Source: Edolisoma coerulescens (taxonomy: Eukaryota; Chordata; Aves; Passeriformes; Campephagidae). From it: 64,000 nt of DNA. Shown piece after piece: positions 47,007 through 58,982 of the stretch. The notes beneath the pieces were generated by a model. That model ran no database searches, was not told the DNA's origin, and saw nothing but the letters and a program-made list of their open reading frames with translations. Location of the stretch: positions 186,001-250,000 of the forward strand of contig VWZW01007673.1 in the NCBI GenBank assembly GCA_013397115.1, written 5' to 3'. Within the stretch, counting starts at the first letter, position 1, and each line of letters begins with the position of its first letter. A program made the translations under genes and the position numbers.

Positions 47007-49594
47007 TATATGTTGTAATGCTATATCACACTTCTAAAACCCTGCAAAATTGGCAGCTATCATTAATTTACAGTTAGCTGGTTGGTTACACTTACAGCGA
47101 AGCCTGAGACAATGACTGCTTTCACAGACTCGCTACTCATATCCTATTACATGTCTCAGTAGAGTTTGACACTGTTAAATGTTTGGATTATGCTTCAAAA
47201 AATACAAAAGTGAGTTTCAGCTCTTACTGACTTCTGATATTTAGGGATCAGCATCTGTACTCATCAAAATGAAGGAGTTTTTTAAGGAATAAGAATAAAT
47301 TGCTAAAATACAGCAAACCTAGGATACCTTATGAGAAGTAGGTTTATTTATACAACATCTGAGGCATTGACATATGATTTTAATGCATGCAATAAGATGT
47401 TAGGCTTAGAAATCTTTTCACTAGTTTCCCACATTCACAATGAAAATTCATCCCTCTAATAATGTCAAAAAAATTAGTGATATCATTATACTAAGTGTCA
47501 CATTTGTTATATGCAGGAAGGAGGGTACTGAAACAGGCAAATTCATCTGCAGGGTTCCACCTTTTACTCAATAAACACAATTGTTATAATGTATAATGAC
47601 TGCATTTTTTACAAACTGTCAAACAGCTTCAAACATGAACTGTGCTCAGAATGGGCTTCATACAAAGCACTGTTTTCACTGTTAAGATGTGATTAAGAAG
47701 GTACAAAACCTCTCAGCCTTATGAAAACATTGGAAATGGTGTGCATACTGCTTTTCTAATACTTTTACAATAACATGACTGCACCCAATCACATGAAAGA
47801 GAGAGGTGCACCTTTTTAGTTACATCAACACCAGTTGTTATCTTTACCAAAATATTTTCTCCTGAGTGAAATTTCTGTTAGCCAAGAAACAGAAGAATTT
47901 TTTCTGAAGCTCTTTCACTCTGAAAAAATGACTTTCTGAATCCAGTCCAGCATGTGAATTCCTTTCATGGAGATTGTTTAAAATATGCTACTAACTAGTT
48001 GATACTTATGGTATATGCATATTCAGCAGTGCTATACAATTCTATTTTGGCTCACTGATTGGATGGCTAGAATTTTTATAAATAAAGGATGGGGAAATCA
48101 GGGAATTCTGAAGATAGTACATAGAATGGCATTTGTGAAATCACAAATATAGACATCAGCAGTACAGATATTTTCATGTTAGCTAGTTGTCAAGACTTTT
48201 TCACAGTGAGTGGAGTAAAATTGGCACTTTCAAAGCATGAGTCATCTTATCCTAAAATAGATGATTAAAATAAGTCAGATGAATCACTATATATTGCTCT
48301 CTATTGACCTTGAAGAGAGCATTGGGTTACTAGCTAGTGTGTACACATATAAACTGCAGACACATGAAGCTGGGTGAGAGGGAAACAACCCAGGATATCT
48401 CTGGAAACAATATTTTCACTACCAGTTTTATGAGCAGTTATGAGAATAGTAGACTAATATTTCCTAAGGGAAAAACAACAACAAAAAAAGAAAGATTGTT
48501 TGCATCTTCATGGTAAATAAGCTAAAAGAGAGTGTATGTGATTTTATGCCCTATATCTCTGTGTAAAGCATTTGGACATAAAAGTATTTTCCTGACTGTA
48601 GAAGGTGCATAAATTCTTTGAAATATTATCATAGTGGTTTAGTACATCATGACCGTATATGTTGAAATCAAGTGTCTTTTGAGCTTCAAGACCAAGACAT
48701 GGAACAGTAAATGGTTCATTTGAGAAAAGGCCACTCCAAGATTTGAAATACATTTAAATTAATTTTGAAAATTCTCATTAGGTGATAAATGGCGTTGCAG
48801 TAATCTAAAAATTCTTCCAATGGAATTAAAATGTAAACTGTATACATGTACTGAGGTTTTCACTGAGGAAAGTCATAATTGACCCTCTAAATTGTAACTA
48901 CAAAATTCTGACATAGAATGCTTTAGCATCTTCAAGCATCTCCTTCCATTAATGTACTCTTGTGCAGACTCCCACAAGGGCACTTTCTTGAAATCAAAAT
49001 CCAAAAATCATTCATCCTGACATATCTGCACGGCTTTATCCCCAAACTATCAGAATATAAACAGAAAGAGTAAAGGCAGCAGTATGTGTCTGTGCTATGG
49101 CTTTTTTCATCTTATCTCAGTATGACCTTCTGGTGAACCTGAAGTCTGCATTCAATATAGATTGAGCTTTTTCTGGTTTTACTTCACCTTCAATTTACTT
49201 GTCATGGTGTACTACATTGTTAACAACATTTGCTGCTCTGCTTCAAATGAAGACCAAACTATTTCAAATCTGCCTGACTATAATAGATCTCCCCAGCTCA
49301 GATTTAAATAAAGACTCTGCTAAATCTGATTTTCCTAAGACAAACAATCTGCTGCCAGTTTTTAAGTCAAATGGTGTTAAATCCACTCATTAACTTTGAA
49401 ACATGTTCCTAAGAGTCTAAAATGGATTGAGGCAAGCAGTGTTATAAATTCTTCAGTGGCTCTTTACTTCCAGGAATTGTATAACTATGGCAAATTCTAC
49501 AAGTTTTCTGAGCTTGTGTATACATTAAAGAGATAAGTAGTGTAATTTTGTAACTATTCAGGAAAAATACTTATCAGAAAATGGAATTTCTAGG

Positions 49595-50010
49595 TGTTGG
49601 GTTTTGTCTGGGTTAAAGTAAATTTTCTTTCTAGTAGCTGGTACAGGGGTGTGGGTTTGGGATTTAGTACTAGAATAGCATTGGTAACACACGTTTTAGT
49701 TGTTGCTAAGTAGTGCTTACTCTAAGTGAGATCATTTTCCCATGATCTGCCCGTGAGGAGGGGCACAAGAAGCTGGGAGGGAGCACGGCCAGGACAGCTG
49801 ACCTGAACTGGCCAGAGGGCTATTCCATACCACAGAGCATCATGCTCAGTGTATAAACTGGGGGGAGTTGGCCGGGAGGCACCGATCGCTGCTGGGGGAC
49901 AGGCTGGGCATCAGTCAGTGGGTGGTGAACAACTGCACTGTGCGTCACTTGTCTCTCTTGGGTTTTGTTCCTCTCTCTCTCAGAGTCACCACAACCTCAG
50001 CTCATTATCA
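49595..50010 (+). mobile_element. Endogenous retrovirus LTR, 3'-truncated
   Basis: The left edge begins TGTTGGGTTTTGTCTGGG, and the body has the wording of a high-copy bird ERV LTR, including AGTAGCTGGTACAGGGG (49635 region), GGCACAAGAAGCTGGGAGG (49762 region) and AGCTGACCTGAACTGG. A TATA box (TATAAA, 49852-49857) sits ahead of GGGGGGAGTTGGCCGGGAGG, where transcription would start downstream. The later part GCGTCACTTG plus a TC-rich run is recognisable to about 50010. The distal polyadenylation region and the terminal CA are missing. There is no internal retroviral gene, so it is a solo or broken LTR. It may still act as a promoter or enhancer in plus orientation. Confidence 0.85.
49852..49857 (+). 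promoter_or_regulatory. LTR TATA box
   Basis: TATAAA within CAGTGTATAAACTGGGG, at the position expected for the core promoter of this LTR. Initiation would be expected roughly 25-30 bases downstream in the GC-rich part. Activity cannot be judged from sequence. Confidence 0.6.
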
Positions 50011-51555
50011 TCATTCACCTTTCTCCTGCTTTCACTTTCTTCTCTAGTATTACACATTACATCTGTAAGAAGAGTTGGATATAGAGGAAGGACATAATTA
50101 TGGTTAATTTTAAAGGAGACTGGAAGAACAAATACATTTTCAATGATGTTTTATACTGTAACAATTCAACTCGTCTTTGAAAACCAAGTACCAAACTTGG
50201 GGTTTTTCTCTGGAGACAAAACCTTGGTAATCTTTGAATATAAATCCAGGCATATTTCAGTTGCACTTGTATGGAAATGTCAAAAAAATTCTCTCTGCCT
50301 GGAAAGAACCATTTGGTAGAAATTGTTTGCCCATTTACTTATGATCTGCTTGCTGATTTATGTAATGCCCCTGGCTCTTCCCCTAAAAACCTCTTAGCAA
50401 TATTCTTTATAAACAGTCCCAAACTTTTCCTTACATAGCTAGAGCTGTAAGGGAGAGTAGAAAACTTTCAAATAAATAAACAAGTCAAGCTGAACGTGTA
50501 TTGATTTTAAATGGTCTATCCACTTGAATTTTTGATTCCCTTTCTGGTCCCTTCTCTCTTAATTATCTGTTCAGATGGTAAATGGTGTTCAGATGACAGT
50601 TTCCTCAGGTATTTATCCATGTAGTGATGTGTTTACTCATACTGTTATACAAATCCCTATTATTGTTTGCAAGATTGAGTCGGTGAAGTGGGTTTTTACA
50701 CCATGTTTTGGATGAGGTGAGCTACCTGAGTCTCAGAAACAGAATTCATTGCTCAAGAAAGCAGCCACAGCCTTAAAATCAACTCTCTGAAGACAATTTA
50801 ATTTGTGTCATTATGCCATCACATCATATCACAATGATATGAAGTCTGTATTTCATTCTGTATTTCATTTACTCACTGCAGCTCAATTAATATTCCCATA
50901 CTCTGTGGTTCATCAAGTTGCTTCACCCCTGGAGTGAACCGAACCCCTTAGAGGTATCATCTACATTATTCTTTAAAAAAGACTGTTCTATTTCACAAGA
51001 TCTTATTGTGCTCCGTAACGGTAGAGAGTTTGACCCCTTTCTTTAGATTTTTACATTCTATTGCAAATCAGAGGAAAACCAAGCATGGTACTTCAGTGCC
51101 AATTAAAGATAAAACCAGCATATGTTATTGCAGAAATATTTCATAGTAAAAGAAATTCAAAGCTGAATAATTCCATGTATCCTTCTTAACTAACTGCTAG
51201 GTTAACAATAGCAAAATACTTCTTTTCCTTTTTGTTTTTCCTAATAAAGGAGCTATCGCTTTAAAAAGAAGGCAAACAAATTAGAAGTGGTTCTGGAGGG
51301 TTCATTGAATAATATTTTAAAAACAGCTGCACTTTACTACCCACCTGGACTAAGCAGCAGTCACTGTTAATTAGGTTAAATGTCAATGAAAATTACAAGG
51401 TGGTATAAGTTTCATCATAGTTTCTGTGTTTAGGGTTTTAAACAGCAGGGTTTTTGAGGCTTAATAACTGTATCTATCCATATTTCATTATAGAAGGAAT
51501 GTAAAACATAGACCTTCTAAAAGCCTTAGTTTTGACCCTGTGCAAAGTTGTTCCA

Positions 51556-51618
51556 TAGCTCAGTGGAAATGCTGGCTTTGCGTTGTGGACACCAAGAATG
51601 AGGTCAGTGAGGAGTCCC
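51556..51618 (+). repeat. Possible tRNA-derived relic (SINE or tRNA pseudogene)
   Basis: TAGCTCAGTGG at 51556-51566 is a full match to the tRNA A box (TRGYNNARNNGG, less the last base). A weaker B-box-like GAGGAGTCCC lies at 51609-51618, about 43 bases further on, which is within the spacing seen in tRNA-derived promoters. The cloverleaf cannot be completed: acceptor and T stems do not pair convincingly. No SINE tail or flanking duplication is visible. It could be chance. Confidence 0.3.
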
Positions 51619-53216
51619 AGTACCCCCACGGGTTATATTGTCAGAGAAATGCAAAGAAACACTAAAGAGAAGAAATACCTGCGTGCAGTTAACACTTTGC
51701 AAAGCTTTCCATTCCTAGAACTAGCTTTGCATGATTTGACTCATCGTCACCAGTCTGCCATTGAAGGAAATAACACCCACTGAACCACAGGATGCATTTA
51801 GTGATTCAAAGGTAGTAATAATATCCATGTAAAATCTCCAGTATTTCAAGCCATGCAAGAGTGTTTTTGTTTGTGGGGGTTTTTTAGTTCCTTCCACCAA
51901 AGCAATTAAGTGTGACATCAAAGCAATTTTTTCAGAAATCCACAGTATTAGCCAGAGTAGATTCAGACGCAGCACTGTTCTGCTGGAAATAAATTCTCCC
52001 TCTCTGGCCTCTTGTTACATGCTCACTCACTAAATCTCTCCTTCTCTCTGTAGCTCACCAGCTCCGTAATTTACGTCTCATTGTGCCACAGTTGATTGAG
52101 AAAAACACTTAAACTGATGCATTTCAACCATAGTCCTACACCTGTCAGGAAGCTCAGTAAATCAGTCAGCCCTGTCCTCATCTTCTGGAACCACCTCACT
52201 TCAGCTCTATACAAAATAGTGATCCCTCAGCTCCCACCACTTTCCCCTGCAGTCTCTTCAGAGAACCTAAAGAATTCTTCTTATGTAATAAATCCAGAGA
52301 ATAAAAAAACTAATCACTTCATGGCATCAAATAATTTTCACCCTTTCTACCTAGGTAAGCAATTCACACCTCAGAAGATTTTCCCCCTCTATTTCTAGGG
52401 TCTATTTCTACCTTTGGATCCACAGTGCTTGACAAAGACAGCAGACAGAGCTTTCCCAGTTGGAGTACAAATTGGTTTTACAGGAAATACCTGGTGGGTT
52501 TTACTCTTTGGAAGACATACATTTGAGATCTTCACTATCATCTGTTCTAAGATAGTCATATCCTGGCTGTGGCCTGTCAGCTGTACACACTGGAGGGAGG
52601 GAATAATGAAGTTATCACTGTGCATTTCATGCTGTCTTAATACAAAAAACTTCAAAATTATTTGACCAGAACAATTCCTGTTATTATGACTGTTTTAATC
52701 CCAGCTCAATGGAAGATATTTCTAAGAGAATTTCACTTTGCAGTTATTTAATCATCCAAAACACAGCTTTTCCAAGGACCTTGATGCACTCTTGTGTAAA
52801 TATATGATAATATTGATCCTGCTCCAGGCAGGGAAATGCACAGTGAGAAAGGAAGGCTTAGAACCAGGTATTGTGGATTCCCCTCACATCCACTGCCTGT
52901 CTTCTCACTCTCTATACAAATTCATTCATCTGTGAGAGTGGCAGCAAGCCTTTCTCAAAAAGGGATATAGCAATTTTTCTTTTTTAAATACACTTGGCTG
53001 GCGAGTAGAGTGTGTAAATAAAGAAGATTGCATGCAGCTTTAAATAGAGCAAAAGGTAGGAAGAAGCTGAGGTTAAGATCATTTTAGAGATTATAATAAC
53101 ATGATAAGCTTGATATTTACAGTACCACAAGCAAGTAATTTGGCTGGCTGGTGTGTCCTTCAACTGTGCAGCTTGTGTGACCAGACAAATTCTGGATCTT
53201 CCAAGGCAGTCATAAA

Positions 53217-53244
53217 CATACATACATACATACATACACACACA
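53217..53244. repeat. CATA/CA microsatellite
   Basis: Five to six CATA units run into CACACACA. Pure and short, so a likely length-variable marker. Confidence 0.9.
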
Positions 53245-56200
53245 AAGAGCAGTGGTCATTTACTCGGTTTATATAGCCCAAGATCGTACAATGGAGGCTT
53301 CTTCCCACTCACGATCAATGAAGCTGCTTTGCTGTTTTTCATGCATCTCACATGTGGAGAAGGAAGAGAGAAAAAGGTATGAGGAATCATCGAGATTACC
53401 TGTTTTGGAAACAGAGATAAATACAGCCTCTTAGAAGTGATGCAGGAGCAGGTGTTGATTATTGCACATGCAGTCAGCATCAAAAGTGGTTGCTGAAGAC
53501 TTTTTATATAAAAGATTTGGTTTAGGACTGAGAATATTGGTTTCCACAAGCAGGCTCAAGATCGGTCTCCTGGTTTTTCCCTATAGAAGTTTCAACTCCT
53601 TTTTTATATATAGAAAAATGAAAAAAAAAATCATGTAATGTGTAAATGTTTATAAGATCAGGTCCTAAAAATATCTGTCTAGATTTTCTGTCATACTCTA
53701 CTGAAGAAGCAGATGTATGATTTTATAAATAACAGAAATCATAGGTTCCAAACTTATACAATGTGATCTGTGCATTAGTCTTGTTGAAATTGCAGAAAAT
53801 TCTGCCGCTAACTTCAGTTTCCAAACAACTGCATGCTGAAAATGTCAAATACATACTCTGAGAGCAGAGAAAAGAAAAACAAAAATAATGAAGTTAATAT
53901 TTAAAAAAAATCAGTTGGCAAAGAGGAGAGGACAAAATACCTGTCAAAACACAATGAAGACGGAAAAGAGAACCCATTCACAACTTTAAATCAAAGCACA
54001 GATTTTAGATCATGAATTCTAAAGAAGTTAATAAAATGTCTTTGATTCTAATTTGTCTTTTGACATGTGCTGATTCACCAGTTTATTATTCAATTGAGAA
54101 GGCTGATACTGTTTTCTCTTCCCAGGAAAACACTTATATTTTCCTTATACCAGAAAAGCATATTTCTAATAAATTTCTTCCATGTTGTCATCTTTTTAAA
54201 TGGTTGCACCATAGGTGTCCTATATGATCCGTCACTAATACAGAACTTGCAAGAGTAATAATTTATTCTACACTCATCCAGAGCCTCTTGATTATTTTGA
54301 CTGTATAACATCACGTGATGAATATGTATAAAATGTAAATGCTGCAAAAAATACTGAAAGAAGAAATACCTTTAATGTCCGTATCCAAACCATGTTATGC
54401 TAAATATGTCTTTACAAATCAAATTTTTTGCTAAAGCTTTTATCATCACTACCTTTTAAATATAAAAGGTTGCACTGATTTTTTTTTTTAATTTAATGAA
54501 TTTAATTTGAAGGTCTAAGTGAAATTTAGGCATTATAGAGATTATATTATTCCCTTTAAAAAAAAGGAAAATTGCCACTGAAAAATGGCAAAGGTAATAA
54601 AATAACCTTTGCTCCATGTGGTGTCGGATGCTAGCTTGTCCTGAATCAAACTACACCACGTGAACCACCCCACTGATTCTCTGTCATTATCTTGTACTGA
54701 AGTCACCTGCAATCCAAGAATCGTTTTTAAAGAAAAGATTAGATTTTTCTCTCCTATTTTTACATACCTACAAGTCAGATGTTGGAGTGACTCACTCCAA
54801 GATGAATAAAGAAAAAGGGGGAAAAGGTACAAAATATGCATAAGTTAAGGAGAGGTTCATCTGACCTATTTTAGACCTCTAAATATTTCTCTTCCAGGCT
54901 ACTTGCTGTTAGTAAGCACGCAGGAGAGGTGCAGAGGTTCTAGGAACTTGGGCACCGCAGCTAGGAATATAAAAATGTGGCAGTGCTGCTGGTGGGTCTC
55001 TGAGCCCCAAAGCTGGAGATGTTTCAAATACTTCCAGATTTCAGTGAAGTTTCAAAGCGCAGGGAAAGGTGTATCTCTCAAGTGAATGGAAGCAGCATCT
55101 TCAACATAATTATTCAGGTGAGCAACTGGGCTCAAAGCCCCTGAAGACGCGGGAAGGTCTGAGCTGCTAATCTCATTGGTAAGCAGAGGTACCATGAGCT
55201 GTAACACCTGTCTGTTCCCAGCCTTAACCAAGGACCTCTGGAGCAGAAATCCATCTCACTCTGCATTCCTTGCTGGTTTAAAACAGCAGATGTAGTCTAT
55301 GACCAGTTTGAAAATGACTATTATAAATAACCCGAATTTTTATCTTCCTAGAGTTATTTTGGAATGCTTATGCTTTTGATACAATTATGGTTATAACTGA
55401 GGACTACAGCAATTCTGTCATTATTCCACAGCCGTATGTATATGCTGCATTGGATATCTCCCTTAGATGTAAGAAACTGGGAAGAGTGTTGGGGTGAGAG
55501 CCCATCACTAGAATAAGATCTAGTGCTGTTTGCATGAGAGAAGGACATTAAATTTTTAAACATAACTGTAAAATAAAAGCTGTGAACTCAGCATCTTCCA
55601 TACTCTTTAAGATTAAAATGACTTGACTTTCCAAAAATGATATAAAGAAACTTTCACAACTCAGAACAGTTTTAAGGATATGATCAGTTTGATGTACTTC
55701 CTGCAGCCTTGACCTTTGAAGTTGCTGGTTGCACACTTTGTAACATTTGTTAGTGTTGCACACCTTATGATATTACAATTATATTTGCTTAGTCTTTATT
55801 GAACTTCTTTGTGAAAAAAAAGACAGTAAAAGCAAAACTTCTGATTTTCAATTTTTCGGAACCCTCCATCCAGAAAAGCAGACCATTATTAACTCTACTT
55901 TTTCCATTTTTAAAGAAACTTTTAAAAGCAAAAAAAATTATTTTTATTACCTTTTCTAAATTCTGTAAATTGCATAGTTTAAAAATGCAATTCAACTCTT
56001 TTACTTCCTAAATCCTTGTTTAGCACTACCACATGGATAGCATGGAATGAAAGCAATGAAACACGAAAAGAACAACGTGCCAAGTTGCCTGTATCCAACA
56101 ATGCTCTGAAACTCAAGCCACCTGTCGCCTACTTTCAGGTGTAGAAGCCTTTTTTTTTTAGTAGTAACTATTGAAATACCAGCTACAAGTGTTCTGTTAC

Positions 56201-58954
56201 TCTTCTCAGTAAGGTCAAACATCAACTTCCTTGCTCAAATTTACTTGCAAAAATAAATCATCTGTTCTGGGAAAGTCTATCCATGTAATTATACATTTCT
56301 ACACTGTCACAATATTGTGTATTGACCACGATTGTTCATTTAGCCGATTTTTCATTCTCTGAATTGCTTTTTTTGGCCATCTCACAGCTCTGTGAGAGTT
56401 TTTCTGAGTTGACACAGTTCTCAAACTGGTAAATCTCAGTAATATTCTTCTGAGTAAATATGTCCATCAGATTAGACTCGGTCATTAACAGTCAGCATCT
56501 TTGGCAGCCTGCAAACTAGTTTCATAGCGGTAATCACTGTTTCTAATTTGTGTTTGGTAGAGTTTCCAGACTGTAAATTAACTTGTCAGATTCAAATCCT
56601 TCCCTAGTCTCTGTGACCCTCTCTCATACACATTGAGGAATTGTTTCCATGTCTGCTATCTCTTCTGACAACAAGTTGAAGCAAGACCCTTTCCAAGCAC
56701 AGTATGTCCCTTTTTTTTGTTTGCTCACACATTTCTTGCAACAGTAATTTACTGCTGTAGATTTCATTAAGAATGAAAATACTTAATAAAAATGCTTTCT
56801 GTCATCTTATTTTTGGTAAACTACTTTGATAAGCTCAAGATAAAATTTTCAGCAATGGTGATCTGCTGTAGGTTTCTGTGGCTTCAAGCTCACCTGCATG
56901 CAAGTGAAATGCAGTCATCCTTCCCTCACCATCCTTATTATTTTCTAGCCCTCTTCCCTCACCCCAGTGTAGCTAGAGGACATGTATGTATCTACGAACA
57001 CTGAAAAAATAGGCACTCTCTGTTTCTGAGTGCCAGACTTATGACGATTTGAGTCCCCGAAACTTATGCTGCATTTTAAAATTTTAGCCCAAATATAACA
57101 GGCATAAAAAGCTAAAAGCTTTGGAATAACCAATCCATGTTGTAAGCATTGCCAGAGTCACTTCTTGCTCTGCAGCATCACAAGTGGACTGTGAAAAGAC
57201 AGTCAGAGGCTCAGCCGACGATCACACAGAGCTCTTTCCCAGCATCACAGAAGCAAAGATGGATTGAGGTAAAGAAATAGAGAAGGTTTAACTTAGCTTT
57301 TTCACGGTATAGAAGAGTGTTTTACCATGTGGTGCTTGGTATGATGTAGGGTGCAGTCAGACAAGACAGGTTTACCTAGTCTAACAGCTTGCTGCTTCTG
57401 AAAGGCCTCTGAGACAACTGTGGTGCTCATGCTGCCCCTCAGGGCGCAAATTCCATCCCCTAATCCAGCAGAAAAAGGAAACAAGACAGAGATTTCTCTT
57501 GTATTGGTGAGTTGTATTTTCTCACAGAAAAAAATGTGATCAAGACTACCCAGGTACTCCAAGGGAGTGAGTACACAGATCAGGGATGGATATGGGAAGT
57601 GGGGGAAGAAATCTTTCCCTTCTTTTATCTGAGAACTGTTATGTGAGTTTACCAGTCTCACTTGTATGCCCTTTCAAAGGATGCTGACACACCACATTTG
57701 TACTGCCTGTGCTGAGAGCATGTATGAAACACCCAGGAACTCTGGATGGAATACAACGATGGCATAAATTAGATGAGACAGAGTAAATATCTTAATCCCT
57801 AAATTACATTTTTGGAAAGCACAGGATTTATGACCCCAGTTAGAAGAACACAACGCATAGGTGAGTCCAAAAGGTGAAAAAAAGTGAATTAACTTACTTA
57901 TTTCAAGTTTCATCTCAGAAGCAATGGTATTTTTTACCTCCTTGTCAAGTTTACCTGCTTTTTATGCAAAAGATAGAGGTTCGGGACTACCAAGAACAGA
58001 GCAATATTCCCCATTCTGTAACATGCTATTTCCTACCCTGAATAGCAGCCAATGGGTACAGTTGCCTCTGGAGTACACGGAGCTTGCCCCCAGCACTGAA
58101 GAGACAACGTGGTGACCAGCACTATCCCAGGGAAAGCAAACACTTATGGACTCCCAGGAGTTGCACAGGAGAGCTGTTAACAGATCAAGCACACTATATT
58201 TGAAATGGTGGTGACTCAGCCTGATGAAATGCGTATTCTGATTCATCTCATCCAAAAGCAAACAACTAAATTAGGTCACATGAACTGCCCTTAAAGTGCC
58301 TGTCTCTCTCCAGTACTAGAAAGGAGCAAAGGTTGCCTACTTTAGATGCATTCTAAACATCTAATATGTAGAAATCCAGAAGCGGCTGAAATGAATCCCA
58401 CCTTGGGCAATAGTTTCGTGAAAGAACTACAGTAAAAATTGAACATATAGAAATTCATGTGGTTTCCTATGAAATGGTCAGATTGTCGTTTAAAGGAGAA
58501 TACAACTTCCCATTTCTCAACACAGTTTTTCTAACAAATCAATGTCAAAAAAAGCAAGCACTGACCTATAACTTATTCAGGCAGCCCTGTGATAAAGTCC
58601 AGAAACAGGCTTTAAAACTTGCAAAGCAATGGGAGTTCTGCCTAATAAACCAGAAGGGAAAACAAACCCCCTAGAACCAACTTATGTTTCCTATGATTTT
58701 TTTGGGTTTTCTGAGTGCTTTACAACTTCCAGAGAAATTAACATTATATTAATTTTCCCACATGGAATTCTACCTTTTACATTCAGGTTAATTTAAAACC
58801 AATGAATTTTGTCAAGGTAATGGGGCCCCTAATGTGTTGTACAAATGCATATTAACTGTTGTGTGTAAGAAACAATTCAGAAAAGAAAAAGGAAATTAAG
58901 GAAAATTTCTGTGATTACATGAGTTAAATAATAACTTATCCAACTTCAAAATTA

Positions 58955-58982
58955 CCTCCCCCCTCCTCCCCCCCTCCCCCCC
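58955..58982. repeat. C-rich tract (G-quadruplex potential on the minus strand)
   Basis: C-runs of 2, 6, 2, 7 and 7 are separated by single T residues. On the minus strand this gives G-runs long enough to supply four G-tracts with one-base loops, so a quadruplex is plausible. The flanks are AT-rich. There is no nearby gene or transcription start that I can identify. Confidence 0.85.

Larger units (their letters stand above)
34893..49594. other. Long gene-free stretch
   Basis: About 14.7 kb with no supportable gene and no named transposon. Contents include an AAT microsatellite (about 36359-36374), a TA/CA/TC-rich low-complexity block (37091-37160), a run of ten G (39695-39704), a run of 17 A (42457-42473), a slightly GC-richer block at 36835-36980, and a cluster of AT-rich transcription-factor words at 46932-47006. 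Open frames are at most 106 codons (plus, 42601-42921) and none has a recognisable domain. Confidence 0.55.

Noticed and set aside
49849..50097. 82-codon plus-strand frame starting in the LTR
   Set aside because: It begins at the TATA box, upstream of the expected transcript start, and reads LTR sequence with no retroviral gene domain.
57302..57661. 119-codon minus-strand open frame as a gene
   Set aside because: The product has no recognisable domain and nothing in the context supports transcription or splicing.
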